Source: Nyssa sinensis (lineage: Eukaryota > Streptophyta > Magnoliopsida > Cornales > Nyssaceae). Taken from it: DNA of 64,000 nt. The notes beneath the pieces were generated by a model. The model ran no database searches. It was not told the DNA's origin and saw only the letters and a program-made list of their open reading frames with translations. A program made the position numbers and the translations under genes. The stretch spans positions 13,260,062 through 13,324,061 of the forward strand of contig CM018031.1 in the NCBI GenBank assembly GCA_008638375.1, in the 5' to 3' direction. The first letter of the stretch is position 1. Each line of letters starts with the position of its first letter. Positions 38,618 through 50,728 of the stretch are shown piece after piece.

Positions 38618-41600
38618 CCTAGTTTTAAAATAGGTAGGTGTTATTTTTAAAATAAAAGAAAAATATTTATTATTATAGAATTCAAAAATTATTAATTTAT
38701 AGAATTATTAATTAGTAAAGTTTTTTATTAATGGGATTTTTTTCCACAAATGTACGAATTTCGGCATAAATAAAAGACATTCATATATTAAGGGTGATAA
38801 ATGTTTTTCACAAAAAAATTAAAAAAAATATTACATCTAATTTAAGTTATATGAAAGCTCTAAATGTCCTTTCATGTTAGTAAAAACGAACTGTTACTGT
38901 GATAAGTGTTACTGTTGTAAGTGGAGCCTTTTTATTTTATTTTATGGAATATATATATATATATATATATATGTCAAGGGCTCTATTCCCACTTTTTCAA
39001 TTTATATTTCCTCTCCCACTGAAGGAGATAAGAAGTGAGAGTGCAAAAATAATAAAGCATTCTAATCAAAAAAAAAAAAATGATAAAGCATTTGAATTGA
39101 AGTGGTAATAGCTATATAAAGAAAAAGTCAGACTATGTTTAGACGCATTTCCGAATTAATTTTTTTTTTTTTTTACAATTTTAGGTTTCATTTAAAATTG
39201 TAAATATATTTTTATAAGATTAGTAGACAAATAAATATAATTTAAAAAATAATAATAATTAAATGCACATTTAACCCTTTAAAATGAATAAAATAAAAAC
39301 TGAACTTAATATTATGGAATGGGGCCCTAGTCTTTCTGGGGAAGCAATGATTGAGTGAGTAGACCGTGTGTGTAGTTGTGGCAGGCAAGTAACGAAGAGG
39401 AGTGCCACGGAGGAGACCACGAATGGCAAGGAGTCTGTCCGGCTTTTAATGGTATAGGTTTGGAGAGACATAAATCATAAATGGTTGGGCGGATAGGAGA
39501 GTTGGGAGCGGGAAAGGGAAAGGTGTTTCACTTTCACCCCGAATATTTAAATTATATAAATGTTTTTTAATATTTTAATAATTCATTAAATAATTTTGCA
39601 TATATAAATTTAAAAATGTACATATGTGTATATATTTTGTATATATAGTAAATATACATTTGGATTTTAAATAATATTAGTTGTTTAGTTTAAATTTTTA
39701 AAAAATTTAAAAATTAATTTTAGAAGGAGGTGGGTGGGGTGGGAATTGGATTTGAGAGAACGGAGATGAGAGATATAATAAACGCAACGGAATGGGAGAT
39801 AGTTTATTTATTTTCATTAAATATATTATTCAGTGAAACGATCATTCCATATCATTATCTGACATGAAGTGATAGTCTGTTACAAATTTTATCTGTTATC
39901 TGAACTTTAGATAAAGATTTTTTTTATAATTCACAAAAAATGTTTAAACTTATGAGAGATTGTCAATCTAAATCGAATAATGATATAAAATAACGATCAC
40001 ATTGAATAACTTTTTGGCCGGAAAAGAGTGGGGGATGGAGTATAGAAAATTCCATTTTATTATGATATCACATTGTAAGTATATAGTAGTGTTTGAACAT
40101 GAGAAATACACACACACACGGACAAGGTCATCAAAACAATGTGAACGTAGGTAGAACAATGAATAAAGGAAACGTCGATTTCATACAAGAATTTAATCAC
40201 TCAGTCCAAAGATGGCATTTCAAAACAAAGACTTCCTCATTTTTCTAATATTTGCTTGATTGGTTTTTTAATGAAAGTTGCACCTAATCAACACCGAAGG
40301 ATTGGTTGAGTTAAAAATGGGGTTGGTTGAGTTAAAAAAGGGTTCTATATAAGGAGTTTATTTTTTGAATTTGTAAGTTTGTTCTTATTGTTTGTATTTT
40401 TGAAATTAATTATCAATCACACTAATAATTTAAACATTATACAATCTTACAACATGCCTTGAAAAATTAAATTAATCAACATTGATTATTTAAATATGCC
40501 ATAAAATGTAATTAATTATTGGATGGGTTCAGCCATCCCAACAGTTTCATTCATCGAATTCGTTCAAAACCTTTAACTAAACCATTAATTGCCACGCTGT
40601 CCGTACATTTCATATTGACTGTAGTGGGACCATTGTTCTAACGTACATAGTACATAAAAACAAATTTTGCACCCACCCAAATTGAATCAGTCAAAATGAC
40701 TGTTTGTCATAAATGCTAAATATGCCTTCTCCATCCGGGGTGGATACAAGGGGGATTAGGGGTAGCCACGACTCTCAAAAATCTTGTGAATTTGATATTT
40801 TGTTTTAATTTGTTATATTAAAATTTGTTTGATATATATTAAAAAAATTATTCAAATCAAATCAATTTAATACTCGAAATCCATGATTCAAAAAGTTAAA
40901 CTAATATCTGATTATGACAACTATGCTATAAATTATATGAACAATACATTAAGCTTTTTAAATTTTCATCGATCCCAAGATTTTTTGAAATTCACATTTT
41001 CCATAAAAAAAAATGTATTTTAAAAAAGAATTATTAGTACAATAAAATGACAAACTCTGTGTAAAACACTTATTAATATATTAAAAAGTCAAATTTATAA
41101 AGCATAAGTTTTTGTCATTATGAAATTTAAAAAAAAAATAGATATACGCATCCTTATTCACACAAATAGAAAGACTATTTCCCAATACATAAGTGTCTAG
41201 AAAGCTCTCTCTCGAGCAAAAATGCCCCACCAATTTTCTCTGGTGTCTTGTTTTTGTTGTGGAAATTAAACAGCTAACCTCTTTGTCGTGGGGAAAGCTA
41301 CAATCATCAATGTACAAGTTGACCTTGACTCAAGTGTAAGTACATATATATATATATATATATATAGTTTAAAATAATAATGTATTCACATGAATCACGT
41401 GATTAACACTTGTTTGTCTTCTTCCATATTCAATTAAATGATCTTACCATATATACATATTATGAGATTAAGTTTTTTACGGATAAAACCGTACAAAATT
41501 TTATACAGATATCTTAAATTTTATACGGATAAACTTCAACTACGGTGTCTTTTAAAAATAGAACACGAGACTTAATTTAAGATAACTCAAAATTCTCATA

Positions 41601-42614
41601 AAGTTTAAATAAAATTAAAATTATTAATGTAAACCTGTCAAATTATGATTAGTCAATTAGTTAAAGTAAAAGAAATTAAAACAAAAACCAAATTATAAAA
41701 AGTTTATGTATGAAAAAAAAAAGGTCCAACTAAATTAGTCAACTTGTTTTCTTTTTTGCACCATAATGATCAAAACATGCAAATAATTTTATTTTTAAAA
41801 AATAAAAATCTCAAAATCAAATAAACTATAAATTTTATACTGGCACTCTCTCTCTCTCTATATATATGTGTGTGTGTGTAAGAAAATTGAAAAGAAATAC
41901 CAATTTGAGAAGATGCTGTCTATTTCCTTTCGCCTCTTTCTCACCGCTGAAATTTTTTTCTTATTTTTAGTTAAATGGTTCTTTTTTTAATGAAAATTTA
42001 CTTTTTTAACCTTTAACTTTGTAAATAATCATAATTTGTAAGTTAATCCATCCTAATTTTAATTAAACTCTACAAATAAATCGAAATTATCTTAAATATT
42101 ACTCAAATTTCTAACGTGTCTCCTTTTTTGAGAATACCATAAACAACCTTGTTTATGATTTATCCGTATAAAATTTAATCTCACATATTATATCTATATC
42201 TATACATTGAAAGGAGGTAATTTAAACCAGTGATAAACTCATGAAATAAACAAATAAAACTTAAATATATTTATTAATTTATTAAATTTATTTGAAATTG
42301 ATTTGAGAAATTATTAAATACTTTAATTTTAATATTATATTATAAATCAAATTACTCGAATTTAGTTATGTGACCAATTAAATTTCAAATTAATTTGAAA
42401 CACAAAAAAATTAAATTTAAAAAAAAATTCAAAACTTATTAGGCTAGTTTTGTTTATAACCCTATCTCCGTTGCAAGATACCCAAATCATTACATATACA
42501 ACGTGCGTAATTATTATATTATTTTTTTTTTAATTTTCAATCATATATATGTATATTATTATATGTACGAACTTTGAAATATGACGAGTTGTGATACACA
42601 AGTCAATTTATTAA
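38618..42614. other. AT-rich intergenic region
   Basis: No gene recognised. It has (AT)n runs near 38950-38971 and 41345-41366. A less AT-rich patch at about 39300-39530 contains no ORF of note. Confidence 0.45.
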
Positions 42615-43930
42615 GAGTGTCTCCAATCCATTCCTTTTACTTTTATCTTTATTTTGATATATTTTTTTTAAATTTGAAGATGACGATATTCAATTTTTTA
42701 TTCTAATCATATTAATTTTTAAATTACTATTCATTTTTCAAATCTTACTTTTAATAAAATCATTGATATCCAAAATACAATTATTTAACATAAATTTATC
42801 CAACATTTAATTATTTATCACTTTTTAAAAAAAAAAAAATTAAAACTCCATGATATATTCAATAAATTAAAATTTTAAAAATAAAAAAATTACATTAAAA
42901 ACTAATAAAATACATTAATAAACTAATAAAAATATATAATAGTTGAGAATTATGAAATCTCAAGTACTAATAAAGGGGTAAGTCATCTCCTCCATACCCA
43001 CCGTTATACTAGTTAGAGCTATTGAAATTACCCGACTAAAATCAGTTGATGATCCACTTTATTTGAGAATCATGAAACATTTTCTCCATAATCATCAAGC
43101 ATTTGGTATTTTCTTATCACGATTTTTCTTGTCAAGGGATCAACATGTTTTTGAAACAAACATGTACTTTATGATATTATATCGGCTTGCATCATGATGC
43201 ACAATATGAACATCTGGGATGAATTTGATAATTATGCTAGTGTCTCGAATCCAATCCAATACCCGTCTCGGATGTTGAAATGGTGGTAAAAGATGTGGAA
43301 TAATTCCAACGGTTCCTTGCTTGGCATAAGCAAATGAAAAACAAAGAAGCTCATTATAAACTTTAAAATGCATTAATTGAACATTTACGAAAAAAAAAAG
43401 AAGAAGTAATGTTTCATGTAACCATTCTTCATGTAATTTTAATGAATGTTACACAAAGATTATTTTTTATGTAATCTTTAAGTTATTGCTCAAGTTGAAA
43501 CTTTATTTTATTTTTATTTTTAATGAAATGTTAAAAGTTTAATTGTTATTGAAATTTTTAATATGGTGATAAGTTGATAATTTTTTTTCTACCATATAAA
43601 AAATTAATTTCAAAATAAAAAAAAAAAATTGAAATTGAAAAAAATTATTGATAAATTAATTTAAAATTTTAAATATTTATTAAAAAATAAAAATAATTAA
43701 TTATTATTTTTAGAGAATCAGAATATTATAAAAATATTTTGTGAATGAATAGTATATGTATAGTGACTAAAAATTATTTTCAATTTTTTTTAGAGGACTT
43801 TCAAACATGAAAATTAAAATTAAAGAAGTTTTTTATATTTTTAAATTTGAAGATAAAAAGAAGATGAGTTGGATTTCTAATTTTTTATCCCCACTTTTAA
43901 ATTTCAAATTTGAAAGTAGGTTGAAGGTGC
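42615..43930 (+). mobile_element. Decayed PIF/Harbinger element with transposase remnant
   Basis: The left end reads TAA-GAGTGTCTCCAATCC and the right end reads GGTTGAAGGTGC-TAA. The 3-bp TAA target duplication and the imperfect terminal repeats resemble the GAGCATCTCCAACC type of plant Harbinger. Inside, at about 43100-43260 on the plus strand, two adjacent frames give AFGIFLSRFFLSRDQHVFE and DIISACIMMHNM. These align in order with AFGVLQARFAIVRG and IMKACIIMHNM of the larger Harbinger transposase in this window. The rest of the transposase is lost, so it survives as a defective derivative. Confidence 0.65.
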
Positions 43931-44889
43931 TAAGAGAATTCTCAAATTCGATCTGAAGTAGGAGAAATCAAAGGGAATCCGCGGATCTCAGCCGTTAGAT
44001 TCTACAGTGTCAAAATCTTCTTGAAGAGTAATAATTTAAGGCTTAAGAATATTCAAGAAATTATTGAATGGTTCGATTTCAATGATCAGATGATAAGTCA
44101 TATATATATATATATAATATATTATTATAAATGTAATTTTTAATCTAATTTTTAACGTCATATAAGACTATCGAATAACTGCTTAAAATTCATCTATTCG
44201 AAGTTATTAGAATATAAAAAAAATCATGAAGAAAAAGAAGCTAACTACCAATGAAATCATGTGTGATAAGATAAAAGGTAACAACTAGTTAAATCATGTC
44301 GGATAAGATGGGATAGAGAGACAAGTAAACACCTTGTCCTATAAAACATTACTCGTTTGAATTATATTGAAGCTAGGAATGATAATGAGATGGGTTTAAG
44401 ATGGGGTGGTCCTTCAACAATCTTGACTCTGTTTATATTTTCTACTCAAGATTCTATCCCGTTTCGTTGAGAGGCTTACTTCATAGTTATCAAAATCAGA
44501 CTAGACGATAAACCAATGAAAGGGTTAGTTCACGATTCACTGGTTCAACTGATGGTTCAATCGATTTTATAATTAATATATTAAAAATATTAATATAAAT
44601 ATGTATAATAAAAATACATGTAATAATATCTTATTTTATTTTATATTAATTTTTATTATTTAATTATTAAATATAAGAAGTTTGGTAAGAAAATATATAT
44701 AAATAATGAAAAGAGAAAAAGTGATTCAACGATTTTTAAAAATTCGGTTAATTTACTCAATTTTTTAAAAAACTGAACAATTCAACCGTCGTTTTTGTGT
44801 ACTTTATATTCATTTTATTTAAAATAGGAGGGAAGGAGCAGAACGGATCAAATTGCCAATTTGCAAGTTGAAGCCATTAACGAACGTTA
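43931..44889. other. AT-rich intergenic region between two Harbinger elements
   Basis: No coding or structural feature is recognised apart from an (AT)n run at about 44100-44117. The TTA target-site copy of the next element is at 44887-44889. Confidence 0.5.
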
Positions 44890-44927
44890 GAGCAACTCCA
44901 ACGGAGAGTTGCATATGGGGTGGCAAA
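44890..44927 (+). repeat. Left terminal inverted repeat of Harbinger
   Basis: It starts GAGCAACTCCAA, continues GGAGAGTTGCAT and ends GGCAAA. It matches 50729-50767 in reverse complement with a few mismatches and one indel. The repeat also contains its own small palindrome, GCAACTC...GAGTTGC. Confidence 0.9.
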
Positions 44928-44952
44928 CAGGTAACGACCTGTAACCGCCAAA

Positions 44953-45127
44953 ATGCCACCCCAAATTCTACTGTTTTGAACTCCAACGGGGGTGGCATCA
45001 AGGGTTGGAAAATGGCAGCAATGGTGTTGGGGTGCCAATTTTCCAAACCCTGGAGAGAGAAATTCAGGGGTTGCAAAGAGCCGTTCTGCCATTTCAGATT
45101 CTACTGTTCACGAACGGCTCTTTGCAA
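44953..45127. repeat. Series of subterminal inverted repeats
   Basis: Three foldbacks follow the left TIR: ATGCCACCCC/GGGGTGGCAT (44953-44962 with 44989-44998), an imperfect GGGTTGGAAAATGGCA arm pair (45002-45017 with 45033-45050), and a perfect 16-bp pair TTGCAAAGAGCCGTTC/GAACGGCTCTTTGCAA (45071-45086 with 45112-45127, 25-base loop). Confidence 0.85.
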
Positions 45128-45472
45128 CGGCTATATTCAATCCAAAAATTTGTATATATACAGAGAGATTTACAAAAAGATTTACAGAGATTTTGAAAGA
45201 AAAAACTTACCAAGAGAGATTCACAGAGAGATTTTCAGAAAACCGTAAGTTCCTTGGCTCCATGCTCTTGATTTTTCTTCAAATCTTGTGGTTGTGATGG
45301 TAGATCTGCCATATTTATTTACATAGGGAGGGAAAGGGGAGGGAGGTGTAGAGTCGAAGGGGGTGGAGGAGGAGGCGCAGAGACGAAATGGGTGGAGGAG
45401 GAGACGCAGAGATAGAGAACAGAGAAGCCGTTCTCTGTTCTCTGTTATCTTTCTTTCAAATTGAAAGATAAC

Positions 45473-45508
<36 letters not shown>

Positions 45509-45597
45509 CCACTCTTTCTCTTTCTTATATATATATATAATTTATTTATATGTTTTACATTAGTTTTATAATTTAGATTTTAAATTAAAATTTTAAA

Positions 45598-47315
45598 TTG
45601 AATTAATTTTTGTAATTTAATAAATTAAATTTTTTAATTTTAGCTTATTTATTTATGTATATATTTTTGTTAATTTAGGTGAATTTATTTATTTAGCTAG
45701 TTTTTATAATTGAAGAATTTTTTTTCTATTTTAGTTAATTGTTATTTACAATTTAAAATAGTTCTTAAATTAATTTAGCTAATTTGTGTAATTTAAATTG
45801 AATGTTTTAATTTTAGTTTATTTATTTATTACTTTTTCTTAAATTAGGTTGAATTTATTTATTTAGCTAGTTTTTATAATTGAAGATTTTTTTTTCTATT
45901 TTAGTTAATTGTTATTTACAATTTAAAATAGTTCTTAAATTAATTTAACTAATTTGTGTAATTTAAATTGAATGTTTTAATTTTAGTTTATTTATTTATT
46001 ATTTTTTGTTAAATTAGGTTGAATTTATTTATTTAGCTAGTTTTTATAATTGAAGATTTTTTTTTCTATTTTAGTTAATTGTTATTTACAATTTAAAATA
46101 GTTCTTAAATTAATTTAACTAATTTGTGTAATTTAAATTGAATGTTTTAATTTTAGTTTATTTATTTATTATTTTTTGTTAAAATAGGTTGAATTTATTT
46201 ATTTAGCTAGTTTTTATAATTGAAGATTTTTTTTCTATTTTAGTTAATTGTTATTTACAATTTAAAATAGTTCTTAAATTAATTTAGCTAATTTGTGTAA
46301 TTTAAATTGAATGTTTTAATTTTAGTTTATTTATTTATTACTTTTTCTTAAATTAGGTTGAATTTATTTATTTAGCTAGTTTTTATAATTGAAGATTTTT
46401 TTTTCTATTTTAGTTAATTGTTATTTACAATTTAAAATAGTTCTTAAATTAATTTAGCTAATTTGTGTAATTTAAATTGAATGTTTTAATTTTAGTTTAT
46501 TTATTTATTACTTTTTGTTAAATTAGGTTGAATTTATTTATTTAGCTAGTTTTTATAATTGAAGATTTTTTTTTCTATTTTAGTTAATTGTTATTTACAA
46601 TTTAAAATAGTTCTTAAATTAATTTAACTAATTTGTGTAATTTAAATTGAATGTTTTAATTTTAGTTTATTTATTTATTATTTTTTGTTAAATTAGGTTG
46701 AATTTATTTATTTAGCTAGTTTTTATAATTGAAGATTTTTTTTTCTATTTTAGTTAATTGTTATTTACAATTTAAAATAGTTCTTAAATTAATTTAACTA
46801 ATTTGTGTAATTTAAATTGAATGTTTTAATTTTAGTTTATTTATTTATTATTTTTTGTTAAAATAGGTTGAATTTATTTATTTAGCTAGTTTTTATAATT
46901 GAAGATTTTTTTTTTCTATTTTAGTTAATTGTTATTTACAATTTAAAATAGTTCTTAAATTAATTTAACTAATTTGTGTAATTTAAATTGAATGTTTTAA
47001 TTTTAGTTTATTTATTTATTATTTTTTGTTAAAATAGGTTGAATTTATTTATTTAGCTAGTTTTTATAATTGAAGATTTTTTTTTCTATTTTAGTTAATT
47101 GTTATTTACAATTTAAAATAGTTCTTAAATTAATTTAACTAATTTCTGTAATTTAAATTAAATGTTTTAATTTTAGTTTATTTATTTATTATTTTTTGTT
47201 AAATTAGGTTGAATTTATTTATTTAGCTAGTTTTTATAATTGAAGATTTTTTTTTTTTCTATTTTAGTTAATTGTTATTTACAATTTAAAATAGTTCTTA
47301 AATTAATTTAATTTT
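45598..47315 (+). repeat. 170-bp tandem array, about ten copies
   Basis: The landmark gaatttatttatttagctag occurs at 45681, 45851, 46021, 46191, 46360, 46530, 46700, 46870, 47041 and 47211, a period of 169-171 bp. Each unit also has a T-rich tract ending tctattttagttaattg, which resembles a polypyrimidine tract with a splice acceptor. The array sits in the leader of ORF1, probably in its 5' UTR or an intron of it. The first copy is the most diverged. Variant bases recur in an ordered pattern along the array. Confidence 0.93.
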
Positions 47316-47373
47316 TGTAATTGATTCTTTTATGCTCATTCTTTAAATTGATTATAATTCTTTTTTTTTGTAG

Positions 47374-48427
47374 ATGGATTCGCAATTTGACGGTTCTTTC
47401 ACCGATTTGCTTATGAACGACACCGATTTATATGATGATGCTATGCAGACCAATCCCTCAGTATTTGCGCCAGTACAAAATGAAGCCGCTCCAAGAGCGA
47501 GAAAATCGCAAAGGATAAGGAACTTCTCTCAAGAAGAAGATAAATTAATTGTGTCTGCGTTGCTTAACACGAGTAAAGATGCAATTACTGGGAATGAACA
47601 ACAAGGTGGTGCTTTCTGGCATAGAATATTGAAATACTTTGAACTTCATGGAGGCAATCAAGAAGAGCGTTCGCAAGCTTCTATTAAAAGCCGTTGGACT
47701 GATATAAATGCACAATGCGCCAAATTTGTTGGGTTTTATAGTCAAATTGAAAGACTGCGACAAAGTGGACACACCGAGCAAAACTATGTAATGATTGAGC
47801 TTTTTTAGATAGACACTACTATGATTTGATATTTGAACTATTGACTGAATGATTTCATATGTTTTTCAGGTTGATGAAGCAAAAGAAATGTTTGCTAAGA
47901 TCACTGGAAGACCATTTCAATACGAGCATTGTTGGAATATATTGAAAATGGAGCGGAAATGGACTGATAATCTCAGCAACAATAAGAGAGCAAAAACTCA
48001 TTCAACTGATAGTCCTGCTGAATCAAATCATGTTGAATCTTGCTATTCAACTCCATATTTAGGGGATGACACTGAACCCTCGTCCACTCCCAACCTTGAT
48101 AGGCCATTGGGCAGAAAGGCTTCGAAGAAACAACTTAAAAACAAAGAGAAGCAAACCGGTTTTGAAGCATCACTAGATCATCACCACTGGAATCAAAGAA
48201 TGGAAGTGGAACGACAAAAAGTTGCTCAAAAGGAGATAGCATTGGAGCAACATCGTAGACAGTTAGAAATTGAAGAAAGGCAGAATGAAATTGAAGAAAA
48301 GCAGAATGAATGGCAGAAAGAAATGAAAATCATGGAAACTGACACTACTGGCATGGACCCAATTTCTGCATCATATTGGAATAACCTTAAGATAGAGATT
48401 ATGAACAAGCGGGGTTTTAATTTTTAG
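47374..48427 (+). CDS. Harbinger ORF1: Myb/SANT-like DNA-binding protein
   Basis: Two exons, 47374-47787 and 47870-48427, joined in phase 0 by an 82-bp GT-AG intron, give 323 residues with no stop. Residues about 50-130 form a trihelix/Myb-SANT-like domain (RNFSQEEDKLIVSALLN, then SIKSRWTDINAQCAKF). The C-terminal third is a charged coiled coil (about residues 245-295, rich in QLEIEERQNEIEEKQNEW). Plant PIF/Harbinger ORF1 proteins of this type are often labelled glutathione S-transferase T3-like in databases. With the transposase they bind terminal repeats and help nuclear import. The ATG follows a T-rich tract ending in TAG, so a leader intron ending at 47373 is possible. The frame is intact. 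Confidence 0.88.
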
Positions 48428-48537
48428 TCGTTATTTATTATGTTGCTATTATTTTTTACTTTTTAGTCATTATTTAATGAGTTTGCTATTATTTATGAAA
48501 AACTATGTATTAAGTTTGATTGCTATGAAAATACTTG

Positions 48538-48701
48538 TAAAATTGAAAATACAACTTGAAATTGAAATTGGAATTAAAAATACAACTTGAAATTGAAATT
48601 GAAATTGAAAATGAAAATACAACTTGAAATTGAAATTGGAATTGAAAATACAACTTGAAATTGAAATTGGAATTGAAAATACAACTTGAAATTGAAATTG
48701 G
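48538..48701. repeat. 31-bp minisatellite between the Harbinger genes
   Basis: Units containing tacaacttgaaattgaaatt recur with spacing of about 31 bp (some units longer). They lie between the 3' ends of ORF1 and the transposase. Confidence 0.85.
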
Positions 48702-48706
48702 GAAAA

Positions 48707-49987
48707 TTATTCTTCGCCATGTCGTTCCCACAAATGCTCGATAAGATCTGACTGCAGTTGAGAATGAGTTGCACTGTCCCTGATCTGACAATGGGTTTGC
48801 ATGAAGTCTTCCAATTCTGGTGTATACGCATGCGACACTTCTACAGGCGGATTCGCATCACTTCCATCAAAGTCATTGTTACCAATATCTCCTTCATCCT
48901 CAATGACCATATTATGCATTATTATGCACGCTTTCATAATATTTGCAAGTGTTTCTTCATCCCAAAAGCGTGCTGGTCCACGCACAATTGCAAAACGGGC
49001 TTGAAGTACCCCAAATGCCCGTTCTACATCTTTTCTTGCCGACTCTTGTGCTTTAGCAAAATGTTTTTTCTTCAGACCTTGTGGACAGGGAATTGTTTTT
49101 ACAAATGTCGACCAATTAGGATAAATACCATCGGCTAGATAATATCCCATTGTATACTCATGGCCATTAATTGTATAGTTTACTGGAGGAGCATGACCAT
49201 TTGCTAATAATGCAAAAACAGGGGACCTATCTAGAACATTTATGTCATTTAGCGAACCAGGAAGCCCAAAGAATGCATGCCATATCCAAAGATCTTGAGA
49301 AGCCACAGCTTCCAAAATGATTGTTGGTTCGTGACAATGACCAGTATACATACCTTGCCATGCGGTCGGACAATTTTTTCACTTCTAATGCATGCAATCA
49401 ATACTTCCTAACATGCCGGGAAAGCCACGTTGTTCCCCCGTCTGTAGCAATCGAGCAATATCCACAGAATTTGGTGACCTCAGGTAATGGTCGCCAAACA
49501 CTGCAATAATAGCTTTCACAAACCTTCTCAGACTCTGTATGGCAGTGCTTTCTCCAATTCTGATGTATTCATCCACAGAATCTGCAGGTGTTCCGTAAGC
49601 AAGAATTCTATAAGCAGCTGTTATCTTTTGAAGGGATGACAAACCGAGAACTCCAACAGCATCTGTTGTTTGGATGAAGTATGGATCGTGTTGTTCAACC
49701 TCATTTACAATTCGGAGAAAAAGAGTACGACTCATTCAGAACCTCCTTCGGAAAAAACCTTCATATACACAAGGGGTAGCAAAATAGTCACGGTAGAGTC
49801 TTTCGTGACCTTCAACTCTACCACGATTAACTATTCTGTGGCCTGGAACGGAACCACGATGCCTTCTTATCCGTCCCTGACTAGACCCTTCTGACCTTCT
49901 GGTTGCAGCATACAACATATCCAAATCATCATTATCTTCTTCCTCAATATTGAGGATCTCTCCTAAAATATTAGGATAGCGATTCAT
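48707..49987 (-). pseudogene. Harbinger DDE transposase (DDE_Tnp_4), three in-frame stops
   Basis: One frame runs from ATG at 49987 to TAA at 48707-48709 (427 codons with the stop) without any indel. The nuclease triad is visible: Asp in GMLGSIDCMH, Asp in YYLADGIYPNW and Glu in ARKDVERAFGVLQARF. The conserved IIMHNMVIEDE lies near the C-terminus. Three stop codons interrupt it: TGA at 49738-49736 after FFRRRF, TAG at 49387-49385 just after DCMH, and TGA at 49381-49379 two codons later. Relatives have CMHWEWKNCP at the latter place, so both tryptophan codons became stops by single transitions, and the first stop could derive from CGA. The enzyme is probably inactive in this copy, although the frame is otherwise preserved, which suggests recent loss. 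Confidence 0.92.
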
Positions 49988-50149
49988 TCTGATTGATGAA
50001 TGAAAATATGAAAGGATAAATAGTCAAAGAGAAAGGAGATATTGAATTTATAGAGAGAATATAATATAAATGGATGAAAACATGAGAAAAATGATCATAT
50101 TTATAGACGAATTTTACTTTTTTGAATTTTTATTTTGGCGGTTAAATTT

Positions 50150-50565
50150 TCAAATTTGAATTTCAACAGTTGAGTTTTGAAATTTGAAATTTGAATTTCG
50201 GCGAACAGAAATTGAAATTTAAAATTTGAATTTGAATTTGAAATTCGAAATTCGAAATTTGGAATTTGAAATTTAAAATTTGAAATTTGAAATTTGAAAT
50301 TTGAAATTTGAAATTTGAAATTTGAAATTTGAATTTGAAATTTCAAATTTGAAATTCGAAATTCGAAATTTGGAATTTGAAATTTGAAATTTCAATTTTG
50401 AAATTTGAAATTTGGAATTTGAAATTTGAAATTCGAAATTTGAATTCGAAATTCGAAATTCGAAATTCGAAATTCGAAATTCGAAATTCGAAATTTGAAT
50501 TTTGAATTTTGAAATTTGAAATTTGAAATTGAAATTTGAAATTTAAAATTTGAATTTAAAATTTT
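50150..50565. repeat. GAAATTT heptamer block
   Basis: A long run of GAAATTT, GAATTTT and GAAATTC variants fills the right part of the Harbinger element upstream of the transposase start. GAAATTC is palindromic in part and the block alternates between T and C versions in runs. Confidence 0.9.
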
Positions 50566-50728
50566 GACTATAAAAATATATCCGTTAAATAACGATCGTT
50601 ATGTTTAATTATATTTTTTAATAAAAAAATATTAAAAATTGAAATGGCACTCCATTTTAGCACCTGTCATTGAAGCAGATTTATAATTCAGGGGTACCAA
50701 AACATTGTTCAAGATTATAAATGGATGA

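Noticed and set aside
44853..45297. 131- and 101-codon ORFs at the left end of the Harbinger element
   Set aside because: They run across the terminal repeat and hairpins in several frames, which is typical of non-coding foldback sequence.
45598..47315. CRISPR-like or centromeric array
   Set aside because: Units are directly adjacent with no unique spacers, are far longer than CRISPR repeats, and lie inside a DNA transposon in a plant genome.
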